Shown here: positions 1 to 6,809 of the stretch, piece after piece | How the letters are laid out: every line of letters starts with the position of its first letter | Position numbering within the stretch: the first letter of the stretch is position 1 | From: UBA7328 sp002471345 | GTDB taxonomy: Bacteria; Bacteroidota; Bacteroidia; Chitinophagales; Saprospiraceae | Direction of reading: 5' to 3' | DNA: 8,956 bases | NCBI GenBank assembly: GCA_964011275.1 | Contig: CAXGOB010000126.1 | Coordinates: forward strand, 1 to 8,956 | Made by a program: the position numbers and the translations under genes | Notes under the pieces: generated by a model | The model's database searches: none | The model's input: the letters and a program-made list of their open reading frames with translations, nothing else | What the model was told of the DNA's origin: nothing

Positions 1-40
1 ACAGTTTAAATTTAATTCATTTTTAAACTGTCTTATTTTT
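1..40 (+). terminator. Hairpin plus T-run, probable terminator of a gene left of the window
   Basis: ACAGTTTAAA (1-10) pairs perfectly with TTTAAACTGT (22-31) around an 11-nt loop and is followed by CTTATTTTT. This is the form of an intrinsic terminator for plus-strand transcription entering from outside the window. The stem is AT-rich and may extend beyond base 1. On the minus strand it lies about 195 bp past the symporter stop, so it could also serve that gene as a bidirectional terminator, but the base run needed on that side is off the window. Confidence 0.5.
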
Positions 41-225
41 ACGCAAGGCTACACTCTTCTTAATTTTCTTTTTTTAAGGCAGCTAAAAGTTCAACTTTTC
101 GGCTTCTTTAGTTGATAAATATGAGTCGAATATGTTATTCAGACTGTAAAAATCTTAATTGGATTCCCCTTCAGGTTCAATTAGGGCTCAGATGTTTTTC
201 GCATCCATATTAATTACTCTTTGTA

Positions 226-1944
226 TTATTCAGTAACGACTTCCTTCCCTTTTATAAACATGCCTAACACTCCACTAATAATCATCACAGCCAAAGCTCC
301 AATAATATTCAACCACAAATAAGACAACATCTCTTCTTCTGGACGATATATCATAAAGTAGAAAATAGCTAAGATTCCTAGCTGTGTGATGATGGCTGCT
401 ACAAATACGGCATTAGCTTTAATCCATTTCATATAGAAGGCGACAAGGAATATTCCTAGGATAGTGCCATAGAAGATAGACCCTACGATATTCACAAACT
501 GTATCAAATTGTCAAATAGAGTACCGAATGTAGCAAAGAGCACGGCTACCATTCCCCAGAATGCAGTCCATCCTTTAGAGGCATTGAGGTAGTGGCGGTC
601 ATTGCCATTTTTCTTCCATAGTCGTTTGTAGATATCCACAGTCGTAGTGGATGCGAGAGCATTTAGCTCTGACGCTGTAGATGACATAGCAGCAAAAAAC
701 ACCACAGCAAGAAGTAATCCAACTAATCCCTTAGGCAGATAGTTCAGAATGAAATTAATGAAGACGTAATCCTTATCATTCACTTCGGCACGAGAATCTA
801 CTTGTTTGATGACTTCTTTGGCTTCTACCCTTAGCTGTTTTTCATCATCTAATAGGCCAGCAATCTGAGATTTCACACTATTAGCTTCTGCCACGTTGTC
901 TTCTCTTAGAAGGGAGATGTAAGTCTGATTTAGAGTGTTTCGTTCTGAGAAGTTGAGGTCATATTGATCTTGAATGACCTTGAGATCATCTGCATACTCA
1001 GATTGCTCTACCTTATCCAGTATTTTTTCATTGAAGAAAATCGGTGCTTTGTTAAACTGATAAAAAATGAATACCATTATACCTAGCATCAATATAAAAA
1101 ATTGCAAAGGCACCTTGAACATGGCATTGAATAGTAATCCCAGTCGACTTTCTTTTATGGATTTACCAGAAATATATCGTTGTACTTGACTCTGATCAGT
1201 TCCGAAATAGGAGAGAAAGAGAAATACCGCAGCCAGAGATGACCACACGTTATATCGATCTTTCCAATCAAAATTAAAATCTAGGATATCTAATTTGTCA
1301 GTTGTATTAGCAACAGCCAGACCTTCTGTAAACGAATATTCATCCGGCATATATGCGACGAGCAATCCGAAAATGATAAACATACTAGTGAGGATGACAA
1401 TCATCTGTAGTTTATGAGTGACATGCACAGCTTTTGTGCCACCTGAGACAGTATAAAGTATAGCAATGATTCCTATGAAAAGAGTGGTGAGATTTAGATT
1501 CCATCCCATTACAGATGAGATTATAATGGCTGGAGCATAGATAGTGATACCAGCAGCCAGACCTCTTTGTAGTAAAAATAAGAAGGAAGTCAATGATCTC
1601 ATCTTTACGTCAAATCTAGACTCTAAATATTCATAAGCTGTATAGACTTTGAGCTTATAAAATATGGGAATAAATGTGACACAGATTATAATCAGTGCAA
1701 TAGGTAACATGAGGTAAAACTGCAAGAATTGCATGCCATCATGGTAGGCCTGACCAGGAGTGGACAGAAAGGTGATTGCACTAGCCTGAGTCGCCATCAC
1801 AGAAAGTCCTATGGTATACCATTTGGCCTCATTACCACCCAGTAAGTAGCTTTGCATGTCCTGACTTCCCCTTGTCTTCCATATGCCGTAGCCAATTATA
1901 GAAAACATAGTAACGGTCATTATAATCCAGTCTATTAGAGCCAT
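226..1944 (-). CDS. Sodium/solute symporter, SSS family, with long charged insert
   Basis: A 572-residue inner-membrane Na+-coupled secondary transporter of the SSS (LeuT-fold) family. Seen: about 13 hydrophobic segments; TM1 with ATQASAITFLSTPGQAY (51-67); GGTKAVHVTHKLQ (168-180); the family signature DQSQVQRY (250-257); and the TM8 Na2-site region AMSSTASELNALAS (419-432) followed by DIYKR (437-441). Residues about 298-395, between the seventh and eighth spans, form a soluble, charged, largely helical insert that is absent from compact SSS proteins; I recall it as typical of a Bacteroidota subfamily. The ATG at 1944 starts directly before the first span. It is the last gene of a same-strand group with an exported deacetylase and a membrane micropeptide, which suggests uptake of a sugar-like or deacetylated product. 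The substrate cannot be read from the sequence; sialic acid, hexose or another small solute are all possible. Family assignment is secure. Confidence 0.95.
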   Translation of the reverse strand: MALIDWIIMTVTMFSIIGYGIWKTRGSQDMQSYLLGGNEAKWYTIGLSVMATQASAITFLSTPGQAYHDGMQFLQFYLMLPIALIIICVTFIPIFYKLKVYTAYEYLESRFDVKMRSLTSFLFLLQRGLAAGITIYAPAIIISSVMGWNLNLTTLFIGIIAILYTVSGGTKAVHVTHKLQMIVILTSMFIIFGLLVAYMPDEYSFTEGLAVANTTDKLDILDFNFDWKDRYNVWSSLAAVFLFLSYFGTDQSQVQRYISGKSIKESRLGLLFNAMFKVPLQFFILMLGIMVFIFYQFNKAPIFFNEKILDKVEQSEYADDLKVIQDQYDLNFSERNTLNQTYISLLREDNVAEANSVKSQIAGLLDDEKQLRVEAKEVIKQVDSRAEVNDKDYVFINFILNYLPKGLVGLLLAVVFFAAMSSTASELNALASTTTVDIYKRLWKKNGNDRHYLNASKGWTAFWGMVAVLFATFGTLFDNLIQFVNIVGSIFYGTILGIFLVAFYMKWIKANAVFVAAIITQLGILAIFYFMIYRPEEEMLSYLWLNIIGALAVMIISGVLGMFIKGKEVVTE

Positions 1945-1979
1945 AGGTTTTGTTTGTTGTTTTGAATGAGATTAGAGAT

Positions 1980-2108
1980 TTTTCGAAAGTCATTTAGACC
2001 AATACAGTCTACTCTTGGTCCTGATCTCCTTATTTGAGAAGTAATCTCCCTCGATGGAAACAAGAATTCAGTGAGTAAATAAATGAGATTTAATCTAAAC
2101 CAGATCCT
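1980..2108 (-). pseudogene. Possible remnant of a four-helix-bundle (S23/IVS-type) protein gene
   Basis: In the spacer between the micropeptide and the symporter, one minus-strand frame (open from a TTG at 2207 to 1935) reads RIW..., IYLLTEFLFPSREI, TSQIRRS, then V and FRK. From memory of the family, four-helix-bundle proteins (once called S23 ribosomal protein, encoded by 23S rRNA intervening sequences and widespread in Bacteroidota) carry IW near the N-terminus, then an IYxLTxxFPxxExYxLTSQIRRS motif, then V and FRK at similar spacing. Here the YxL before TSQIRRS is mostly missing. The conserved N-terminal opening and the whole C-terminal half are also absent, and there is no convincing start. 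I read it as a decayed fragment. The alternative is chance resemblance in non-coding DNA. Confidence 0.3.
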
Positions 2109-2203
2109 GCTCTTCTTGAGAAGAAAAATTGGGGTGACATTTAAACAGGTCATGTCGCATTGTCGAAAAGACATGCTTGAAAACGTATATTCAGTCAACC
2201 TCT

Positions 2204-2323
2204 TCAATTAATCGAAGAATAGAAGAAATAAATCAGAAGAACAAATAGGACATTTACCACAATGGTAATGGTGTACCATTTATTCCAATTGACTTCATTA
2301 TGGTCTAAGTTGATGTTGCTCAT
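2204..2323 (-). CDS. 39-residue single-span membrane micropeptide, candidate symporter accessory protein
   Basis: ATG at 2323 opens a 39-codon frame ending in TGA at 2204. The N-terminus is polar (MSNINLDHNEVNWNKWYT), with a W-N-K-W motif at 13-16. Residues 18-36 (TITIVVNVLFVLLIYFFYS) form one strong transmembrane helix, followed by a very short tail. The start lies inside the last nine codons of the deacetylase in a different frame (26-bp overlap), which suggests translational coupling. Small one-span proteins accompany many SSS symporters as accessory subunits, and my recollection is that short W-rich one-span ORFs occur beside deacetylase/symporter pairs in other Bacteroidota. Function here is inferred from position only. 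The polar-then-hydrophobic pattern, the overlap and the clean ATG argue that it is real. Confidence 0.65.
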   Translation of the reverse strand: MSNINLDHNEVNWNKWYTITIVVNVLFVLLIYFFYSSIN

Positions 2324-4820
2324 CTTTATTTTTTGGTAGTGATATCAAATTGGCTAATAATCTGTATGCTCCTGGCACTCCAGCCGGCATCTCTCTGAAA
2401 AATGAAATACCCGTATAAACATAGTTTCCCTTACCATATTTTCCGATAAGAATAGATGATTTTGTCTGTTCTTGACCTATATCATTCATTCCTAAAACGG
2501 TCTCATATTCATCTCCCCATTCTTTAGGAAAGTATAATCCACGTTCTTGTACCCATCCTTCGAAATCCTTCAAAGTCAGTTTGTTAGGTGTATTTAAAGC
2601 AGGATGATCCGGATTGATAAATTCGACTTCAGAATGCTCATCTGTTACTCTATCTCTCCCTAATTCTAATGGAAGAGGTGAGACTAATTCTCCTCTCAGA
2701 CCTCTATTTGTTTGGTATTGAATGATCACGGTGCCTCCATTCTTTGCATAGTCGAATAAAATGTCATTTTTGACTTTCATAGAGCGGTGTACATTAAAGG
2801 CTCTCACACCAACAAGGCACGCATCATAACCATCTAAAGTACCTGCAGCTATATCGTCTGGATGATACTCATCTACTTCAAATCCAATTTGTCTTAAGCC
2901 TTTAGCCACTTCATCACCTGCTCCTTCTATATAAGCAATCTTATTGCCCTCTTTTTTAATATCAAGTTTCACCACACTACTTTCACTATTTCTGATTACC
3001 GTCTGGTATGGAATGTGATCATAGTCTATTTCAATAAGTTCTTTTTGGAAAGTTGTCTTTTCATCTACTTTTAAAAGTGGGCTTATTAGATTGGAAGCTT
3101 TACCCATTGGAGGGTACACTTCGAAAATGTAAAAAGCTTCTTGGTTCTTCTTATTCAGTGATACATCTTGATAGGCAGGTTTTACTTTCCATTTTTCATC
3201 ATGACAAATTTCTAATTTCCCTGCTAATTTATTACTGAATGATTTGACTTTTACCGTTACTTTCTGAGGCTTGCTATCAGAAAATATCATCACTTTTTGA
3301 TCTAGATTAACTGAAGCTTCTGGAAGCACACTGAATGGTCTGTATACTTCTCCCTTTACAGGGTCATTGAACTTATATATTAACTCTTTTTGTATGGTAA
3401 GAGGAGTGCCATTGATATCAAGACTTACGTCAAAAACGACAGGTCTTGGATTTTCTGGTCTTCCCCTCAGAGCGATATCCTTGACCGCATACATTCCTAA
3501 TGTGCCTTTTTCATTCAGCCAATAGGGCGAAGTAAAAGGAAGAGACACATTTGTATTTTGTGTCATGTCGATTCTATTATTCTGATTCTCAGCTAAAGCA
3601 AGATTCAACATCGTGTCTAATCCTACTGACTTTGATCTTACGCTTTTAATAGTAATATTCATTGAAGAACGATTCACAGCTTCCAATCTGAATGCTAAAT
3701 CTTCTCCTGGATTTATGTACTCCTCATCTGATTTGAATTCTATGAATGACGCAGTAGCGGCTATTATAATTTGATCTATCTCACTCAGTTTGATACTTTT
3801 CCAATGTTCATCTTGGATCTTTTCAATTTCTTTTCTCACATTTAATAAGCCAGGTACAGACTTGAATGGTTTATTAAAATTGTAAGCATCCAAGACAGTA
3901 TTAATCAATCCTGTAATATGCTTTCCTTTTTTTACTCTACTCCATGTAGTGTTTACACCATCAAAAATGTTTTGGTTGTCCTTAGGGATATCTCCTTTAA
4001 CAACTTCTAAATATTCCATCTCAGCACCTCTAGTACCTGTGGATCCAAACCCTTGACTTTTATGTTGGCTTCTGCTTTCGGCAGCGATTTCGTTATTCGA
4101 CTTTCCAGCATGAGGTAGATATCCTCCTACATCAACGGCAACTAATTTAGATTTATCAGCTTTTTCAAAATTGTCACGACTTCCGTAAAACCACCATGAG
4201 GTATTAAAATATATTCGCTTTGGCGTCCATGTATCCAGAGTTTTCAGCTGCTCTGGATAAACATCTTTGTTACCTGTAAGACCAAAAGATTCTACAGATA
4301 GCATGGCTGAACCAGTATGATGGCCATGTGTACGACCAGGAGTCCGATGATCAAATCGATTTACTATCACATCAGGTTTGAATTTTCTGATTACTCTTAC
4401 TACATCTGAAGTAACTTCCTTTTTATTCCAGATGGCAAAAGTTTCATCTGGATGTTTAGAATATCCAAAATCATTTGCTCTAGTAAAGAACTGTTGGCCT
4501 CCATCTCTCTTTCGAGCTTGAAGTAATTCATGAGTACGCATTACTCCTAATAATTCTCTTATCTCCGGGCCTATTCTATTTTGGCCCCCATCACCTCTAG
4601 TGAGTGACAAATATGCCGTGCGAGCTAGGACTTCATTACTCAGATGAGAAATTAATCGTGTGTTTTCATCATCAGGGTGAGCGGCTATATATAATGCAGT
4701 ACCGAGAAAATTAAGTTTTTCAATAGCTCGATAGATTTCCCCACTTGTGGGTTTTTCTGGAGCTTGAGCACTTACATTAATAAATAGAAATAGAAGTAGA
4801 TATGTGAAGTTCTTTTTCAT
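2298..4820 (-). CDS. Exported PIG-L/LmbE-family deacetylase with GATase-like C-terminal domain
   Basis: Numbering is from the ATG at 4820 (840 residues). A further in-frame ATG at 4847 would add nine residues, but 4820 gives a canonical signal peptide: MKKNFTYLLLFLFINVSAQA, cleavage expected after AQA. The N-terminal PIG-L domain (about 35-300) has the Zn motif AHPDDEN (47-53; H48 and D51 ligands, D50 general base), TRGDGGQN (74-81) and THGHHTGS (164-171), where H167/H168 supplies the third ligand. The family hydrolyses N-acetyl groups of GlcNAc-type substrates. The middle (about 360-620) looks like beta-sandwich modules. The last ~190 residues resemble a class I glutamine-amidotransferase/ThuA-like fold, but with no Cys at the nucleophile elbow (GVRAFN), so this part is probably binding or structural. 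It ends inside the micropeptide start and lies 94 bp after the NqrM-like gene. A CATATTTG (4870-4877) weakly resembles a Bacteroidota -7 box. The true substrate is unknown. Confidence 0.9.
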   Translation of the reverse strand: MKKNFTYLLLFLFINVSAQAPEKPTSGEIYRAIEKLNFLGTALYIAAHPDDENTRLISHLSNEVLARTAYLSLTRGDGGQNRIGPEIRELLGVMRTHELLQARKRDGGQQFFTRANDFGYSKHPDETFAIWNKKEVTSDVVRVIRKFKPDVIVNRFDHRTPGRTHGHHTGSAMLSVESFGLTGNKDVYPEQLKTLDTWTPKRIYFNTSWWFYGSRDNFEKADKSKLVAVDVGGYLPHAGKSNNEIAAESRSQHKSQGFGSTGTRGAEMEYLEVVKGDIPKDNQNIFDGVNTTWSRVKKGKHITGLINTVLDAYNFNKPFKSVPGLLNVRKEIEKIQDEHWKSIKLSEIDQIIIAATASFIEFKSDEEYINPGEDLAFRLEAVNRSSMNITIKSVRSKSVGLDTMLNLALAENQNNRIDMTQNTNVSLPFTSPYWLNEKGTLGMYAVKDIALRGRPENPRPVVFDVSLDINGTPLTIQKELIYKFNDPVKGEVYRPFSVLPEASVNLDQKVMIFSDSKPQKVTVKVKSFSNKLAGKLEICHDEKWKVKPAYQDVSLNKKNQEAFYIFEVYPPMGKASNLISPLLKVDEKTTFQKELIEIDYDHIPYQTVIRNSESSVVKLDIKKEGNKIAYIEGAGDEVAKGLRQIGFEVDEYHPDDIAAGTLDGYDACLVGVRAFNVHRSMKVKNDILFDYAKNGGTVIIQYQTNRGLRGELVSPLPLELGRDRVTDEHSEVEFINPDHPALNTPNKLTLKDFEGWVQERGLYFPKEWGDEYETVLGMNDIGQEQTKSSILIGKYGKGNYVYTGISFFREMPAGVPGAYRLLANLISLPKNKDEQHQLRP

Positions 4821-4914
4821 CTTGATGTAAATATGATATGTTTTCAATATGCTGATGTGATATATTAATCAAATATGGATTGGGCGTGATTCTGATACTT
4901 GATCTTGATATTTC

Positions 4915-5127
4915 TCAAGCTTTTGCAATATCTGGCATTTTGCAGTCTTCGTCTGGTTTTTTGCCACACATTTTACAATCGCCAAGTTCATTTTTCAACA
5001 TAGGGTTATTACTTGCACAAGTTCCCCTAAATTCGTTACCAGTTACGATGTGCCTGATGTTGATCATGATGAAGGAAATTGCGAAAACGCCTCCGATGAT
5101 CAGTAACATTGTAAAAAATTCTGCCAT
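4915..5127 (-). CDS. Small membrane protein with four conserved-looking cysteines, NqrM-like
   Basis: A 70-residue protein. Residues 4-24 form one transmembrane helix. The tail is hydrophilic and carries FRGTCASNNP (33-42), GDCKMCGKKP (49-58) and EDCKMP (60-65), placing cysteines at 37, 51, 54 and 62. I recognise this as a Bacteroidota 'membrane or secreted protein' family. Its layout (one N-terminal helix, then a basic-GxC motif, then a CxxC-type cluster) parallels NqrM/DUF539, the protein needed to deliver iron to the Na+-translocating NADH:quinone reductase, and homologues are often found near nqr or apbE genes. No nqr or apbE gene is visible here, so the NqrM role is inference; a metal-binding membrane protein is the safe statement. 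It is divergent from mazG (68 bp) and co-directional with the deacetylase. Confidence 0.75.
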   Translation of the reverse strand: MAEFFTMLLIIGGVFAISFIMINIRHIVTGNEFRGTCASNNPMLKNELGDCKMCGKKPDEDCKMPDIAKA

Positions 5128-5195
5128 TGGTATTTTTTATGATGACTTTATAACGTATAACTCAGAATTTCAATATTTGCAAAAATAAGTTTCTC
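5128..5195. promoter_or_regulatory. Divergent promoter region between the four-Cys protein and mazG
   Basis: This 68-bp gap must hold the start signals for both divergent genes, unless mazG is read from within the neighbour. On the plus strand AATATTTG (5172-5179) differs from the Bacteroidota -7 box TAnnTTTG at one defined position and lies 16 bp before the mazG ATG, with no clear TTG at -33. On the minus strand a TTTTTG is followed about 22 bp later by TACGTTAT, a poor -7 match. No Shine-Dalgarno is visible for either gene, as is usual in Bacteroidota. The region is supported by gene orientation; the exact boxes are weak. Confidence 0.3.
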
Positions 5196-5969
5196 ATGGA
5201 GAATAAGCTCAAAGCCTTTGAAAGGTTATTAAATATTATGGATGATTTACGCGAAAAATGCCCTTGGGATCGCAAACAAACATTCGATAGCCTTCGTATT
5301 TTGACCATAGAGGAGATGTATGAGCTAGTAGATGCTATTATAGAAAAGGATATTGATGGAATCAAAGAAGAGATAGGAGATGTGCTTTTGCATATGGTTT
5401 TTTATGCCAAGATTGGAAGTGAAACCAATGCTTTTGATATTGCTGATTCCCTTAACACTGTGTGTGATAAGCTAGTACATCGTCACCCTCATATATATGG
5501 GAATGTCAAGGTGGAGAATGAAGAAGATGTAAAACGCAATTGGGAAATGCTCAAACTGCAAGAAGGGAAAGGCAAAAAAAAGAAGACCTTGCTTAGCGGT
5601 GTACCGAATTCACTGCCGGCTATAGTCAAGGCTTACAGAATGCAGCAAAAGACTAAACAAGTCGGGTTTGAGTGGGAAACCACAGAGCAGGTCAAAGCCA
5701 AACTGGATGAAGAAATGGGAGAACTTGAAGAAGCTATATCCAAAAAAGAAGGACCCGAAAGGGTAGAAGAGGAATTTGGAGATGTCTTGTTTTCTATGGT
5801 TAATTATGCTCGATTTCTAAATGTGGATCCGGAGGCTGCTTTAGAAAAAGTAAATAAGAAATTTAAATCTAGGTTTGGATATATTGAAGATAATGCTCCT
5901 AAGCCGTTAGTTGATATGACTTTAGAGGAGATGGATGAACTTTGGAATGAAGCTAAGGGGAAGGTGTGA
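5196..5969 (+). CDS. mazG: MazG nucleoside triphosphate pyrophosphohydrolase, two-domain form
   Basis: A 257-residue cytoplasmic all-alpha NTP pyrophosphatase that hydrolyses nucleoside triphosphates to monophosphate and PPi, cleaning up non-canonical nucleotides and in some bacteria lowering ppGpp. The N-terminal MazG domain has CPWDRKQTFDSL (22-33), the metal-binding EExxE (E39, E40, E43) and EEIGD (58-62). The C-terminal domain repeats the pattern with LDEEMGELEEA (170-180) and EEEFGDVLF (191-199), so both catalytic Mg2+ sites look intact. KGKKKKT (125-131) lies in the linker between the domains, and GVPNSLPAIVKAYRMQQKTK (135-154) is the usual opening of the second domain. Length matches the full-size enterobacterial type (about 260). 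Start ATG at 5196 gives the expected N-terminus. It is followed 88 bp downstream by a co-directional acyltransferase. Assignment is very secure. Confidence 0.96.
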   Translation: MENKLKAFERLLNIMDDLREKCPWDRKQTFDSLRILTIEEMYELVDAIIEKDIDGIKEEIGDVLLHMVFYAKIGSETNAFDIADSLNTVCDKLVHRHPHIYGNVKVENEEDVKRNWEMLKLQEGKGKKKKTLLSGVPNSLPAIVKAYRMQQKTKQVGFEWETTEQVKAKLDEEMGELEEAISKKEGPERVEEEFGDVLFSMVNYARFLNVDPEAALEKVNKKFKSRFGYIEDNAPKPLVDMTLEEMDELWNEAKGKV

Positions 5970-6057
5970 GGAAAAATAGTTCTATCGGCAAATTTTGAGT
6001 TGTGTTTTTAGAAGAGTTAAGAGTCAAGAGTTCCTTCATTTTTCCTATTCTTGCTGT

Positions 6058-6645
6058 ATGTTAAAACTGATAGCGAAACTCATCCTTAAAATAGCAGGGT
6101 GGAAAGCCGAAACTCCGCCATTAGAAGGGGAAGCTGATAGATGTGTGATCCTAGCCGTGCCACATACTTCTAATTGGGATTATCTGTATGCTCTTTCATT
6201 CGGCTTTGCCCTCGATTTAGATTTTAAGGTTGCGATCAAGCATTTTTGGACTGTGTTTCCTTTCGGGTTAATAATTAAACCTCTTGGTGGGTTAGGAATC
6301 AAAAGAGGAAAAGAAAGAAATAAAGCAATGAGCCAAATGGATATGATGGCTGACCTCTTCAAGACCAATGAGAAATTAGCTCTAGTTATTGCTCCAGAAG
6401 GTACTAGAAAGTTGAGAAAAAAGTGGAAGTCGGGATTTTATCATGTTGCACATAATGCAGAAGTACCTCTCTTGCCAGTGTATATGGATTATATACAAAA
6501 GCGAGTGATCTTTGGTCCACTCATAGATTCAAGTGGAACAAGGGATGAAGTAATGCAGAAAGTGACGGATTATTACAGCTCGATAGATGGGGCGCCACTT
6601 AAGCCGAAACAACATACCCTAGATGAGAATTATGTGAAAAAATGA
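6058..6645 (+). CDS. PlsC-type lysophospholipid/1-acylglycerol-3-phosphate acyltransferase
   Basis: A 195-residue membrane-associated acyltransferase from the ATG at 6058. An in-frame TTG at 5995 would add 21 residues (with a Cys-Cys pair, unlike family N-termini), and MLKLIAKLILK is a better start. Motif I is HTSNWD (36-41, the HX4D catalytic pair H36/D41); motif II is GGLGIKRGK (77-85); motif III is PEGTR (113-117), binding the glycerol-phosphate; motif IV is VPLLPV (136-141). The family transfers acyl chains to lysophosphatidic acid or related lysolipids at the inner membrane. It is short (typical PlsC about 240) and lacks a long N-terminal membrane segment, as in a compact Bacteroidota subgroup, so the acceptor is uncertain: phospholipid, ornithine lipid or another lipid. 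It lies 88 bp after mazG, is probably co-transcribed with it, and is followed by a terminator. Confidence 0.88.
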   Translation: MLKLIAKLILKIAGWKAETPPLEGEADRCVILAVPHTSNWDYLYALSFGFALDLDFKVAIKHFWTVFPFGLIIKPLGGLGIKRGKERNKAMSQMDMMADLFKTNEKLALVIAPEGTRKLRKKWKSGFYHVAHNAEVPLLPVYMDYIQKRVIFGPLIDSSGTRDEVMQKVTDYYSSIDGAPLKPKQHTLDENYVKK

Positions 6646-6657
6646 TTCACATTACCA

Positions 6658-6698
6658 ATAAAAAAGACCGCAATTAGAATTGAATCTAAAGCGGTCTT
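6658..6698. terminator. Strong hairpin terminator after the acyltransferase
   Basis: AAGACCGC (6664-6671) pairs with GCGGTCTT (6691-6698), and inside it TTAGA (6674-6678) pairs with TCTAA (6685-6689) around a six-base loop, giving a 13-bp stem with a small 2x1 internal bulge. It begins 18 bp after the acyltransferase stop. An A-run precedes the left arm, so the full T-run tail appears on the minus strand (GGTCTTTTTTATT); on the plus strand the tail is only TTAATCG. It may act in both directions, better for minus-strand transcripts from the right. Confidence 0.65.
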
Positions 6699-6704
6699 AA
6701 TCGT

Positions 6705-6809
6705 ATGAAAAAACTATCTAATTCTTTACATGAGCAATTTCACTCACGTGTTTCAGATTTATGTCATTCCGTATTAAATGTCGATACAGCTATGTTAAAT
6801 GCATATTAA
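6705..6809 (+). CDS. Doubtful 34-codon ORF directly after the terminator
   Basis: ATG at 6705 opens 34 codons to TAA at 6807. The peptide begins MKKLSNSLHEQFHSRVSDLC and ends MLNAY; it is polar and helix-prone, with one Cys, no transmembrane helix and no signal peptide. I recognise no family. It starts 6 bp after the terminator hairpin, has no visible promoter of its own and may be chance. The composition looks more protein-like than the surrounding AT-rich DNA, which is the only reason to list it. Confidence 0.2.
   Translation: MKKLSNSLHEQFHSRVSDLCHSVLNVDTAMLNAY

Noticed and set aside
1935..2207. Intact 90-codon minus-strand gene starting at TTG
   Set aside because: TTG start, composition unlike a folded protein outside the S23-like stretch, and a 10-bp overlap into the symporter start. 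Better explained as a spacer holding a gene remnant.
3053..3238. 61-codon plus-strand ORF inside the deacetylase
   Set aside because: Antisense to a well-supported domain, with no recognisable features.
4880..5188. 102-codon plus-strand ORF
   Set aside because: Antisense shadow of the four-cysteine membrane protein, which has a recognisable family pattern.
5162..5365. 67-codon minus-strand ORF over the start of mazG
   Set aside because: Shadow of mazG, whose motifs are unmistakable.
5995..6057. TTG start extending the acyltransferase by 21 residues
   Set aside because: The added residues are unlike the family, and ATG at 6058 gives a normal N-terminus.
6180..6368. 62-codon minus-strand ORF in the acyltransferase
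   Set aside because: Shadow of a gene with all four acyltransferase motifs.
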